A DNA stretch of 64,000 nucleotides from Climacium dendroides (GCA_950106755.1 OX467082.1:36890001-36954000); one strand, 5' to 3'; shown: positions 24,189 through 36,328, numbered from the stretch's first letter. Made by a program: numbers and translations. Notes: generated by a model from the letters alone, not told the origin.

Positions 24189-25664
24189 TTAAAATTCTTA
24201 ATATTAAAAGAAATTGATATATGTCTAAAGTCATTGTAAGATGTAAGCTGAGTTCAAATCAAATTACTTATGGATTATATAGATCGATAAAGAAGTACAA
24301 TTAAATTTCTGAATTAAATTATCAAAAATAGAACTAAATTTTTGAATTAATTGTCAAAAGTAGGTGTTCAATCAAAGGCTATTTAAAAATAATAAATTAT
24401 TATTTGAAAATACCAAATAATAATGTTAGAGTAGTTATACTTTGGTAAAAAATTAATATTTAAAAAATATTTTATTTAATCTGATCATTTCTACTATTAC
24501 TTAAAAAATCAGATAAATTTTTTTTCCTACAAATGCATAAAAATTATAAAACTTATACAAGTTATTTTTGACTAAAAAAACCATTCAAAAACAATGGGAG
24601 CATCAAAATGAAGTGTTTGGTGGTTTGAGTTTATGGTAATAGACTTTGGACATAATAATTATGCTTTAAATCATAAAGCATATCACATTTCTCAAAAATT
24701 GTGATTATCATTTATTGGACTACTCAAGTCCATACAATTAGTGTAAGATACATTGATAATTGTATTCTATTTTTTTTCTATAATTACCTTATCATTGTTT
24801 GTATGGTAGATAATTATTGGAAAAGCTAATGTCTTGAAGTCATTAATATTTTGGAAATATATATATTTTTTTTCATTTACAATATAGAACAATGATTACA
24901 TCTTGTATTAATCAAATGAATTAATTTGAATAAACAAAACATATATTATGATCATGACATACCAAATAATATTCCAAAATGTTGTAAGTGAAGATTGATT
25001 CTTCACATTACATTGTCATTTGAAAGTTAATGGCATTGTCAACAAGAACACATAGCTTTCCAAAACATTGTTGAAGCCTTGCAATTATAAGCTCTAAGGA
25101 AATAATCATCTTGTATATGAGTCAAGGAGGTTAGGCCACTTCATCTTTTAGAAGAACAAAGCTCCCTTGACACTAGACTTTATTTGAAGTTTAATGGGAT
25201 CATTTACAACTGATGAATTATATCAAGTTTAGTCAAAAAAAAATTTAGGGCCTTTGATCATATTAGTATTTGGATTTTTCTATTGAATGACAAAAATCCT
25301 CCAAAACAATAAAATAAAAATAAAAAGAACACACTCCTCTTTTTTCACAAAACAAAATCATGAAATCACTACAAATTTTTAAACAACATTGCTCTTTGGA
25401 GATGAATGTAAAGATTTTTAATGCATAAAAGTGGAATTCTATGCACTTAGAATAAAAGACAAATCAAAATTTTACATGGATGTGAACAAAATTTACAAGA
25501 GGAGAATCTCAATTATTGACTATCCAAATGTTAGGAGAAAACTCATGAACAATGAAGGAAGCAAGTTTCCGTCTACCTAAAATTGTTTCTCCTAACATTG
25601 AATTTGACATTTTTTGTTGCTTTTAGTTTTGCCAGCAAGGCAAAACTAATTCACTAAAATGTAA

Positions 25665-25843
25665 TTATGAGAAATTTAATTAAAATGGAAAATATTCTGT
25701 AACTTTGACTTCCCATAGTTCAAACCGGGCAGTCTGAAATCTTGTATACTAATAGATTTCAGACTACCTGTTCTGAATTGTGAAAATGACAGGCTGTGAA
25801 AATGGCACATGGAATATTGCCATTTTAATGAAATTCCCCATAA
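25665..25843. mobile_element. small MITE with TTAAAATGG-containing ends (block A)
   Basis: The left end TTATGAGAAATTTAATTAAA and the right end, ending AATGAAATTCCCCATAA, are imperfect inverted repeats. Related copies lie at 35662-36328, 36631-36991, 40635-40878 and 44742-44907 and, through the duplication, at 31128-31306. The 76-codon minus-strand frame repeated at 25676 and 31139 lies within this element and is not a gene. Confidence 0.6.
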
Positions 25844-26041
25844 TTTCTCTCTATTCACATAGAAGTGAAAGTATGATGAAGAGAATTCTAACTCTAGAAA
25901 ACTCAAAATTTCTTTTCTAGTTTAGACACAATATGGAAGTTTGTTTTAAATTAAATTTCATTCACATGATTTTGTACATTTCATCCATGCCCCATGGATG
26001 TAAAACACCTTCATTACACCCGTGTGAATCCATTTGTTGAA

Positions 26042-28039
26042 TCTATTAAGACTGGATGTTTATTTTGTTTTGTTTTGTTTTTCCAGATTTTAGATTCTAG
26101 CCTGTCACCTAGATAAAGGCTCATCATTTGGTGACAGTACATGGCATAGCACATGTATTGTGAGATACAAAAAACTCTAAAATCTTTCAAAAGTTAGAGT
26201 TGCTAAATTTTAAAACAAAAAGGGATAAATGTAGACTAAAACATACATAGGAATGACCATGACTTAGAAGACTTGATAAACATTCCATTAGGATGTGATA
26301 TTTCTTACTGCATTCTTCTTTTGTTCTTTACTCTTTTCAAAATTATTAGTAATGTGCACATATCTTAGGATATGATATTAGACTAAAATTATGATTTGAA
26401 ATTTCACTTATGAAATCAAATCCTAAACCTTAGATACATGGGATTTATACCCATCAAAATATTTATGTTGATCTCTAAAGTAGCTAAATATTTTTGCAGA
26501 CTACTTAATAAAATATTGACAAATTAACGATCAGTTTTTATTAAGACGCCAAAAAAGGATCCTGTTTTGAAAAGAATTATAACTAGCCAAGCTATTAAGT
26601 AGCCTATGTCATTGAAGAAGGGTACTAGTAACTACTATCAAACTGATGGTGATGTAATTAGCCTCCAATCTAAACATTGTATTTATTGTATTGTTCCTGT
26701 TAATGGAGCCATGGTTGTCATACTGGACAAGTTACTATTCATTTCTTGTCCTGTAGGATGAGTTACTATTCATCAAATGTACTTCTCAAGTACATTTGAT
26801 GAATAGTAACTCGTCCTACAGGACGGAAAATGAATAGTAACTTTTCCAGTATGACAACCATGAACAGAGCAATGCACTAGTACGAATGACCATAATTCTA
26901 ATTCAAAATGGGATGATCAATCACATTAGTGGGTTGTCATCTAAACAGGACTTGAATTATTTATAAGCATAATCTCCAGAAAGGAACTAGCATCATAGCA
27001 AAGAATTGTTGAACAACTGTTGATTTAGTCCTGACTTGTCTATTTTTGAGCTGCAAAACAAGGGATTTTGTTCAAATGGCTTCTTCATAGTCTTCAGCCA
27101 ATAGTCAGGTCTAGGCTTTGTGTATATTTAAGTTTATATTTATGTTTATAATTATGTTTGTGCTTTGAACAAATTCATGTTGTGATTATTCAAGACTTTG
27201 AGTTACATGCTTTATTCCAAGTTCTTTTCAAGTGAAAAACATAGTAAGTGAAGTGGTTTGCAGACACCTAGTACAACCTCACTGACTTCATTTTTGTGTG
27301 ATTTGTCTTTGGGATGGGTATAGGTGAGGACCACTTCCTCTCAAAATTTACTTGGAGCATTATGGTTTTATAAGGATTATTCCTATCTTCTAAAAGTTAA
27401 TTATGTTACTACTTGTAGTTGATGTGGGAGTATTAGTGAGAGAAATCAGATTTTTGTGATATGGTATACTCATATGCATAGTTCCTTGCTAAACTTATGC
27501 ATCAAGTTTACCTCTATGAAATATTAAGCATTAGAAGTTGGACTGATTTTTCTCTAAAGGCAGCTTTCTAGAACTAGTAACTTTTAGAAAAACTACACTT
27601 TGATGGGACTGAAAAATTTAGATAAGTACTCTACAAGAGATGTTCCAGAAAAGGTTTGTTTGTTTTGTTTGTTTGTCACGTTGAGATCTCCCAGACCATG
27701 CATCCCTTGGTCACATGCTTAATACTATCAGAAAGCCTTCAGCGAGAAAGGGTGCACAAGCTTGATTTTGTGGCATTCCGACTCATGGTGAGAAAGATAT
27801 TGAATTTTGAAGTATTTTTATGAACTAAATAATTAGAAAATTACTTTTACTTATATTTTGGTCACAATCTTAGTACCATCGGAAAGCCCTCAGTGAGGAG
27901 GGGTGCATGAGCTTTGTTTCATGGCATTCCGACTCACAATGAGAAAGTTATGCATTTTTTAGTTGTTTTTAGTTTTAAAAAAATTAGAAATTTAGTTTTA
28001 CTTTTGTTTTGACTGTGGCAACGGCACAAGGCACACTAG
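26042..28039 (+). mobile_element. non-autonomous Helitron-like element (block A, unit 1)
   Basis: The 5' end A|TCTATTAAGACTGG at 26042 resembles the start of the next unit (TCTTCTATTAAGACAGG). The 3' end has the short hairpin-like TGTGGCAACGGCACA at 28014-28028, followed 8 bases later by CTAG|T. TC...CTRR ends, a hairpin about 11 bases before the end and insertion between A and T are the known Helitron hallmarks. No coding capacity is seen. Confidence 0.45.
26710..26862. mobile_element. 153-bp hairpin MITE, hAT-type, present only in block A
   Basis: CATGGTTGTCATACTGG at the left is exactly inverted as CCAGTATGACAACCATG at the right, and nearly the whole element is self-complementary. Flanking 8-mers AATGGAGC (26702-26709) and AACAGAGC (26863-26870) match the single AACGCAGC at the equivalent place in block B (32153-32160). 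An 8-bp target duplication is typical of hAT elements. Confidence 0.75.
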
Positions 28040-28470
28040 TCTCTATCTCTTCTATTAAGACAGGTGATTTGTTCTGTTTTGTTTGTTTGTTTGTTTTGTT
28101 TGTCACGTTAAGATCTCCCAGACCGTGCATCCCCCGGTCGCGTGCTTGGTACCGTTGGAAAGCCTTTGGCGAGGAAGGGTGCACCAGCTTGGTTTCGTGG
28201 CCTTCTGACGTATGGTGTGAAAGTTGTGCATTTTTTTAGTTATTTTTTGTTCTAAAAAATTAAAAAATTACTTTTTCTTATATTTTGGTCACAATCTTCA
28301 TACCGTTGGAAAGCTCTCGACAAGTAGGGGTGCACGAGCTTTGTTTTGTGGCATTTCAACTCAAGGTGAGAAAGTTATGCATTTTTTAGTTGTTTTTGGT
28401 TTTAGAAAATTAGAAAGTTATTTTTTTTTACTTTTCTTTTTGACTGTGGCAACGGCACAGGGTACTCTAG
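28040..28470 (+). mobile_element. Helitron-like element, tandem unit 2 (block A)
   Basis: Starts TCTCTATCTCTTC immediately after the CTAG of unit 1 and ends with TGTGGCAACGGCACA and then CTAG|T at 28467-28470. It carries the same interior module as unit 1 (GTCACGTTAAGATCTCCCAG). Direct head-to-tail junctions are known for Helitrons. Confidence 0.5.
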
Positions 28471-28608
28471 TACTTAATAATAAATAACCCAGATCAGCGG
28501 TATGCTACCGTGTTTCCGGATCTCAGCGTTGACTTATTACAATATTCTTATCGGCGGACCCTATTCACACCGAGACAATTCGATTCAGAGTGGGGGTTTT
28601 TTCAGACC

Positions 28609-28947
28609 GTATTCACACCGTATTCAAAAAACTTTTTCGGGAAACTTTTTGAGTTCTACTAGTTCATTTCCTTCAATTCTCATATTCAACCGGTTTTTGA
28701 AGAACTGAGTCTGGTTATTTCCTTTATTTTTTATTCAAATTAGAAATTTTATAGATTTTTGTACCAATTTTTTGCCGATGTTTTCAAATTGCAACCAGTT
28801 TCTTTCCCAATTCCTCCGGCTAACTTTGAACTAGCCGCCGGTTTTTTCCGAACATTGATGCACATTTCAAAAATAGGAATGTACACCATTACTACAATTT
28901 TGCCTATGATGAGATGGCTCCCATTTGGGTTGTCATAGGCAAAGTTA
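28609..28947. other. spacer between duplicated blocks
   Basis: No match to the other block. It contains the short palindrome TTTGCCTATGA / TCATAGGCAAA around 28904-28943, just before block B begins. No gene was seen. Confidence 0.5.
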
Positions 28948-29071
28948 CCTTACATGCTTTTGTTTACCAAAGTTTATCACATATCCATATTAACACTCTC
29001 AAACTTTTTATGAGCATCTGCACCTTAGTTGCCTACATTACAAATATAAAGATTTCATTGACAAAAGTTAA

Positions 29072-29651
29072 TCCCTAAAGTCCCAAGGTCTTTTTTCCAT
29101 CAAAATCCACTCAAAACTATATGATTTCTATTGTAAAGAGCAAAAAACTCTTAGAACTATTTTTTGTATACATTGAACCATAAGATCTTATACTACATTA
29201 GTATAAGAATGTATGGAATTTTCTTTTAGGAACTTTGACCTTTTACATTGCAAGATATTTGCATTTAAAGTGCTGAATTCAAGATTTTTTTAAGAAGATG
29301 CTTAGATTGCCCGAAAACTAAGATTGTCCATAATTTTCTCATCACTAGCCCAAATGGAATGAATCAAAGCCTCAGATGTAAACAAAATTATAATCTTTGA
29401 AAAAAAAATTAAAAACTAAAAAAATTTAACTTTTTGTGATTTTTTTGGGTTGCCCCTCAAGTTGCTTTTTGGACTCATGGTGGCATAATTTTTGTTTCTG
29501 AGCATTGATTGAAATAAAAATTAAATTACTAGAAACCTAATTTGATTTCTAATCTTAAAAAAAGTTTCAAAAAATTATATCAAAAATTGAGATCACACGA
29601 GCGTACCGAAAATCCCAAGAATTTCCCATAGAGACTTTGGAACTTAAGGGA
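29072..29651 (+). mobile_element. TTAA element copy in block B, decayed ends
   Basis: TTAA at 29068-29071 and 29652-29655 are kept, but the left end reads TCCCTAAAGTCCC and the right end reads ACTTTGGAACTTAAGGGA. It is the counterpart of 23615-24188. Confidence 0.8.
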
Positions 29652-31504
29652 TTAAAATTCTTAATATTAAAAGAAATTGATATATGTCTAAAGTCATTGT
29701 AAGATGTAAGTTGAATTCAAATCAAATTGTTTATGGATTATATAGATTGATAAAGAAGTACAATTAAATTTCTGAATTAAATTATCAAAAATAGAACTAA
29801 ATTTTTGAATTAATTGTCAAAAGTAGGTGTTCAATCAAAGGCTATTTAAAAATAATAAATTATTATTTGAAAATACCAAATAATAATGTTAGAGTAGTTA
29901 TACTTTGGTAAAAAATTAATATTTAAAAAATATTTTATTTAATCTGATCATTTCTACTATTACTTAAAAAATCAGATAAATTTTTTTTCCTACAAATGCA
30001 TAAAAATTATAAAACTTATACAAGTTATTTTTGACTAAAAAAACCATTCAAAAACAATGGGAGCATCAAAATGAAGTGTTTGGTGGTTTGAGTTTATGGT
30101 AATAGACTTTGGACATAATAATTATGCTTTAAATCATAAAGCATATCACATTTCTCAAAAATTGTGATTATCATTTATTGGACTACTCAAGTCCATACAA
30201 TTAGTGTAAGATACATTGATAATTGTATTCTATTTTTTTTCTATAATTACCTTATCATTGTTTGTATGGTAGATAATTATTGGAAAAGCTAATGTCTTGA
30301 AGTCATTAATATTTTGGAAATATATATATTTTTTTTCATTTACAATATAGAACAATGATTACATCTTGTATTAATCAAATGAATTAATTTGAATAAACAA
30401 AACATATATTATGATCATGACATACCAAATAATATTCCAAAATGTTGTAAGTGAAGATTGATTCTTCACATTACATTGTCATTTGAAAGTTAATGGCATT
30501 GTCAACAAGAACACATAGCTTTCCAAAACATTGTTGAAGCCTTGCAATTATAAGCTCTAAGGAAATAATCATCTTGTATATGAGTCAAGGAGGTTAGGCC
30601 ACTTCATCTTTTAGAAGAACAAAGCTCCCTTGACACTAGACTTTATTTGAAGTTTAATGGGATCATTTACAACTGATGAATTATATCAAGTTTAGTCAAA
30701 AAAAAATTTAGGGCCTTTGATCATATTAGTATTTGGATTTTTCTATTGAATGACAAAAATCCTCCAAAACAATAAAAGAAAAAGAAAAAGAACACACTCC
30801 TCTTTTTTCACAAAACAAAATCATGAAATCACTACAAATTTTTAAACAACATTGCTCTTTGGAGATGAATGTAAAGATTTTTAATGCATAAAAGTGGAAT
30901 TCTATGCACTTAGAATAAAAGACAAATCAAAATTTTACATGGATGTGAACAAAATTTACAAGAGGAGAATCTCAATTATTGACTATCCAAATGTTAGGAG
31001 AAAACTCATGAACAATGAAGGAAGCAAGTTTCCGTCTACCTAAAATTGTTTCTCCTAACATTGAATTTGACATTTTTTGTTGCTTTTAGTTTTGCCAGCA
31101 AGGCAAAACTAATTCACTAAAATGTAATTATGAGAAATTTAATTAAAATGGAAAATATTCTGTAACTTTGACTTCCCATAGTTCAAACCGGGCAGTCTGA
31201 AATCTTGTATACTAATAGATTTCAGACTACCTGTTCTGAATTGTGAAAATGACAGGCTGTGAAAATGGCACATGGAATATTGCCATTTTAATGAAATTCC
31301 CCATAATTTCTCTCTATTCACATAGAAGTGAAAGTATGATGAAGAGAATTCTAACTCTAGAAAACTCAAAATTTCTTTTCTAGTTTAGACACAATATGGA
31401 AGTTTGTTTTAAATTAAATTTCATTCACATGATTTTGTACATTTCATCCATGCCCCATGGATGTAAAACACCTTCATTACACCCGTGTGAATCCATTTGT
31501 TGAA

Positions 31505-33328
31505 TCTATTAAGACTGGATGTTTATTTTGTTTTGTTTTGTTTTTCCAGATTTTAGATTCTAGCCTATCACCTAGATAAAGGCTCATCATCTGGTGACAG
31601 CACATGTGTTGTGAGATACAAAAAACTCTAAAATCTTTCAAAAGTTAGAGTTGCTAAATTTTAAAACAAAAAAGGATAAATGTAGACTAAAACATACATA
31701 GGAATGACCATGACTTAGAAGACTTGATAAACATTCCATTAGGATGTGATATTTCTTACTGCATTCTTCTTTTGTTCTTTACTCTTTTCAAAATTATTAG
31801 TAATGTGCACATATCTTAGGATATGATGTTAGACTAAAATTATGATTTGAAATTTCACTTATGAAATCAAATCCTAAACCTTAGATACATGGGATTTATA
31901 CCCATCAAAATATTTATGTTGATCTCTAAAGTAGCTAAATATTTTTGCAGACTACTTAATAAAATATTGACAAATTAACGATCAGTTTTTATTAAGACGC
32001 CAAAAAAGGATCCTGTTTTGAAAAGAATTATAACTAGCCAAGCTATTAAGTAGCCTATGTCATTGAAGAAGGGTACTAGTAACCACCATCAAATTGATGG
32101 TGATGTAATTAGCCTCCAATCTAAACACTGTATTTATTGTACTGTTCTTGTTAACGCAGCAATGCACTGGTACGAATGACCATAGTCCAATTCAAAATGG
32201 GATGATCAATCACATCAATGGGTTGTCATCTAAACAGGACTTGAGTTATTTATAAGCATAATCTCTAGAACGGAACTACCTTCATAGCAAAGAACTGCTG
32301 AACAACTGTTGGTTACTCCTGATTTTTTATTTTTGAGCTACAAAACAAGGGATTCTGTTCAAATGGCTTCTTCACAATCTTCAACCAATAGTCAGGTCCA
32401 AGCTTTGTGTATATTTAAGTTTAATTTATGTTTATGATTATGTTTGTGCTTTGAACAAATTCATGTTGTGATTATTTAGACTTTGAGTTACATGCTTTAT
32501 TCCAAGTTCTTTTCAAGTGAAAACGATAGCAAATGAAGTGGTGTGCAGACACTTGGTACAACCTCACTGACTTCATTTTTGTGTGATTTGTCTTTGGGAC
32601 GGATATAGGTGAGGACCACTTCCTCTCGAAATTTACTTAGAGCATTATGGTTTTATAAGGATTATTCCTATCTTCTCAAAGTTAATTATGTTACTACTTG
32701 TAGTTGATGTGGGAGTATTAGTGTGAAAAATCAGATTTTTGTGATATGGTATACTCATATGCATAGTTCCTTGCAAAACTTATGCATCAAGTTTACCTCT
32801 ATGAAATATTAAGTATTAGAAGTTGGACTGATTCTTCTCTAAAGGCAGTTTTCTATGACTAGTAACTTTTAGAAAAACTACACTGTGATGGGACTGAAAA
32901 ATTTAGATAAGTACTCTACAAGAGATGTTCCAGAAAAGGTTTGTTTGTTTGTTTTGTTTGTTTGTCACGTTGAGATCTCCTAGACCGTGCATCCCTTGGT
33001 CACGTGCTTAGTACTGTCAAAAAGCCCTCGGCGAGGAAGGGTGCACGAGTTTGATTTCGTGGCATTCCGACTCATGGTGAGAAAGTTATTGAATTTTGAA
33101 GTATTTTTATGAACTAAATAAGTAGAAAATTACTTTTACTTATATTTTGATCACAATCTTAGTACCGTCGGAAAGCCCTCAGTGAGGAGGGATGCATGAG
33201 CTTTGTTCTGTGGCATTCCGACTCACAATGAGAAAGCCATGCCTTTTTTGAGTTGTTTTTGGTTCTAAAAAATTAGAAATTTAGTTTTACTTTTGTTTTG
33301 ATTGTGGCAATGGCACAAGGCACACTAG
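31505..33328 (+). mobile_element. Helitron-like element (block B, unit 1)
   Basis: The counterpart of 26042-28039: A|TCTATTAAGACTGG at the 5' end, TGTGGCAATGGCACA at 33303-33317 and CTAG at 33325-33328. A second unit starts at once with TCTCTATACATTAAGACAG and ends at CTAG 34273-34276, enlarged by the two insertions found only in block B. Confidence 0.45.
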
Positions 33329-33411
33329 TCTCTATACATTAAGACAGATTTTTTTTTTTTTTTTTTTCTTCTTTGTCACATTGAGATCTCCCGGACCATG
33401 CGTCCCCTTTT

Positions 33412-33713
33412 TTTTTAATATTTATAGTTGTTGGAGAATAAATGAATAATTTTGAAATTTTATTAATTTTTTTATGAAAAACAGATATAAAAGTTTTATA
33501 AAATATATAAATAGTTTTTTTATTTAATTTATTAGACCATTTAGTAACTAAAATATTTTGACTATTTATAAAATTTATTTTATTAGATAAAGATAATAAT
33601 TTATTTTTTTCAATAAAATATTTTAATATTTCTTTGTTATTATCTTTTTATCAATTAAATTATATTGATTAAAATTATAATAAATATACTCAATTTTTTT
33701 ATATTATTAAAAC
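33412..33713. other. AT-rich insertion found only in block B
   Basis: The sequence from CCCC at about 33411 to GGTCGCGTGC at about 33716 is absent from block A, where CCCCC runs directly into GGTCGCGTGC (about 28129-28143). The insert is about 300 bases and almost pure A/T. No terminal repeats or target duplication were recognised; a deletion in A is possible. Confidence 0.7.
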
Positions 33714-34035
33714 TGGTCGCGTGCTTGATACCGTTGGAAAGCCCTTGGCGAGGAGGGGTCCACCGGCTTGGTTTCGTGGCCTTCCGACGTACGGTGTGAA
33801 AGTTGTGCATTTTTGAGTTATTTTTGGTTCTAAAAAATTAGAAAATTACTTTTTCTTATTTTTTGGTCACAATCTTGGTACCGTCGAAAAGCCCTCGACG
33901 AGGAGGGGTGCACGAGCTTTGTTTTGTGGCATTTCAACTCAAGGTGAGAAAGTTATGCATTTTTTTAATTTGTTTTTGGTTTTAGAAAATTACTTTTTTA
34001 CTTTTGTTGTGGCAACAGCACAGGGTACACTACAC

Positions 34036-34263
34036 GGCTAGGGAGAACTGACCCCTCATTGCCCCCACCAGGGTTAATTGTGAAAAAAAGCCCCCTATTT
34101 TTTGGCCATGATTTTTTATATTTCTACACTGCCCCAAGCTAATTTGGGGCCGCTGATTGCAAATCTGAATTCAGAATTTGCAAAAAAAATCATGTGATTG
34201 CAAATAAAAACTTCCACAGTGTTTTCCCCAGGGGTAAAATGAGGGGGTCAGTTCACCCTGGCC
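34036..34263. mobile_element. 228-bp Mutator-type MITE with 10-bp target duplication
   Basis: Flanked by TACACTACAC at 34026-34035 and 34264-34273. The ends are GGCTAGGGAGAACTGACC and, inverted, GGCCAGGGTGAACTGACC. Block A has the uninterrupted site (GGGTACTCTAGTACTT). A 9-11 bp duplication is typical of Mutator-like elements. Confidence 0.85.
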
Positions 34264-34443
34264 TACACTACACTAGTACTTAATAATAATAATCCCGGAT
34301 CAGCCGGTATGCCCCTACCGTGTTTCCGGATCTCGGCGGACTCGTAGTTTCAGTTTCTCGGCGTTGACTTATTACAATATTCTTATCGGCGGACCGTATT
34401 CACACCGGGACAATTCGATTCAGAGTGTGTTTTTTTCCAGACC

Positions 34444-35412
34444 TCTCAGTGCTTCGGAGTTTCTCATCAAACACCAAGCGACCAGCAAGTTAAATTTCAA
34501 TGGCAAGCGGAAGTAACCAATGCGCCAATTTAAGTTACTGCGCAACTGTGACGCGCTCCACGAAATGCCAAACCTTGACAAAAACAGATCGACTCATGCA
34601 TAGATCAATTAATGCAAATCGACACAAACAATTTCCCATATAGTCAACACCAAACCTGCAAATAGACTCGGGAAACACCTTCCAGTCGAACTTCCACGAC
34701 GTTTACATGTGTGAGCGCGATCTCCAGGAGATCGATCAGAGTGATGCTCCGGCCTTTAATTTCAAATTTACAGTACGTTGAATCTCATGTACTGTAGCTA
34801 TTTTCGCACGGAAGCTAAAGTCTACATTCGCCACACACAGGCGCAGTACTTTGGAGTCTACAATGTAGAAACTTGCGTCACCTAGAATTTTCCACATACT
34901 GTGTTAAGCTAAAAGATCAATTGCAAAAGCCTAGGTACCCACATACCACAGATCATGGCTGAAGCTTGAAATCAGGGGCTTCACTTAGAACTCCCAGATT
35001 AGCATGCATGTCATCAGTTCAGGTTTGTCAAACGTATGACGCGTCCTGGGCTTCAAATTTAGCTATTATTAAAATAAAGCAACATGATTACATGAACTCT
35101 GTTTCGATTTGAATGTGGGTGTCGACTTGAATCATGCGAAGGAACACTGAAGGTAGCTACGAACTGAGCAGGATATGAGCGCATAGCCGAGAGTAACATG
35201 TGCAGGTGAAAGTCTGGAAAGCTTGCAGACAACTTCCGGCTTGGCTTTATCCTAAGAATAGTTTCTCAGACACATTTGAATGCTTATCTCCAGCCATTCT
35301 TTGCGTTCAGATGAGTGGTTTCTCTACTGTTGACACTATTTGCTTTTCCCCATCCCAATGGACAAGCAAGCGTCTTTATGGGCGCCTGTGAGTGATGAAC
35401 ATTTTTAAGAGC
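34444..35412. other. moderate-GC intergenic DNA, no gene supported
   Basis: Composition resembles the genic islands, but no exon chain or protein family was recognised. Eroded gene sequence is possible. Confidence 0.35.
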
Positions 35413-35416
35413 TTAA

Positions 35417-35638
35417 CCCAGGAAGGACGCGGGGGGTGACCTTGGAAATCATGCATTGTGTAACCGTGAGAGTCATTGGAATAAAAAAATCCAAAAGTAC
35501 TCATTGGAAGTCAAGCTACTGTAGATGTTCTCTACTTTCCACAAAAAATTCCAAGGATGAATAGTTGTAGTTCTGTCCTACAATGGAGAATTCCTTGTCA
35601 TTCATTGGACACTTATTGTCCACGGCGTCCTTCCTGGG
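35417..35638. mobile_element. 222-bp TTAA MITE with perfect 14-bp termini
   Basis: TTAA at 35413-35416 and 35639-35642. The ends CCCAGGAAGGACGC and GCGTCCTTCCTGGG are exact inverted repeats. The interior phrase GGATGAATAGTTGTAGTT is also found, inverted or decayed, near 10500, 10760, 47640 and 54510. Confidence 0.85.
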
Positions 35639-35661
35639 TTAAAAACATTAATTTCATTTAA

Positions 35662-36328
35662 ATGAGGAATTTAGTTAAAATGGCAGTATTCTGTGTACCA
35701 TTTTCAGACCGCCTGGTCTAGACCATAAGAGTGCCATCTAATACAGATGTAGATTTCCAAGATTTGGAGTTTATATAGATTTCATAAATGTAGGATTGAT
35801 ATAGAATTCAAATTGCACGGTCTCAACCATAGAAGTGCCATTTATGACAAATGTGGATTTTAGACATCTAGGTGTGATCTAGGTTTCAAACATCTAGGAC
35901 AAATGTACATTTCAGACCACCAAGTTCGAACCATAAAAATTGCCAAAGTCATGCACTATAACAAAATATGGTAAGAAAAGCGGCCGCACTCAAAATCGAG
36001 TGCAAGTTTTTTACACGATTTTGTATGTGTAGGCCTATTACTTGTGCAATCAACTTCTTTTGCAATTTCCAACTAGAACTTTTAGAATCTCAAGGCATGT
36101 GATATCCATTCGGAAAAGTATTTTCAAAACCTTTCCAATAGCATATCACACGCCCTAAAATTCCAAACACTGCAATTGGAAATTGCAAAGAAGTTGCAAG
36201 TCCACTGCGTGTACATGCACAAAAACGTTAAACCATAGCAAAAAAAATGCACTTGATTTTGAGTGTTTTTTTTTTACCATGTTTTTTTATAGTGGTGGAG
36301 TGGCGCCATTTTAACAAAATGACCCATT
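35662..36328. mobile_element. TTAAAATGG-family MITE interrupted by a CACTA-type MITE
   Basis: The left end ATGAGGAATTTAGTTAAAAT and the right part CGCCATTTTAACAAAATGACCCAT match the family seen at 25665. The insertion at 35954-36294 splits it. Confidence 0.55.
35954..36294. mobile_element. 341-bp CACTA-type MITE
   Basis: Begins CACTATAACAAAATATGGTA and ends TACCATGTTTTTTTATAGTG. A subterminal pair ACTCAAAATCGAGTGCA / TGCACTTGATTTTGAGT extends the inverted repeat. CACTA...TAGTG termini define the superfamily. The flanking triplets ATG and GTG fit a 3-bp duplication only imperfectly. Confidence 0.7.

Larger units (their letters stand above)
23491..28608. repeat. block A of a ~5-kb adjacent duplication
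   Basis: From CCTTACATGCTTTTGTTTAC at 23491 to CAGACC at 28608 this matches 28948-34443 in the same orientation, offset about 5457-5463 bases in the middle. The stretch from about 24200 to 26600 is nearly identical. The block contains only repeats: a TTAA element, a small MITE, two Helitron-like units and unclassified DNA. No gene was found in either copy. Confidence 0.92.
28948..34443. repeat. block B of the ~5-kb adjacent duplication
   Basis: The counterpart of 23491-28608. Compared with A it lacks the hairpin MITE, has a ~300-base AT-rich insertion near 33412-33713 and has a Mutator-type MITE at 34036-34263. Its TTAA element (29072-29651) shows end decay. Confidence 0.92.

Noticed and set aside
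25676..25906. 76-codon minus-strand frame, identical at 31139-31369
   Set aside because: Identity comes from the block duplication; the frame lies over a small MITE with inverted ends.
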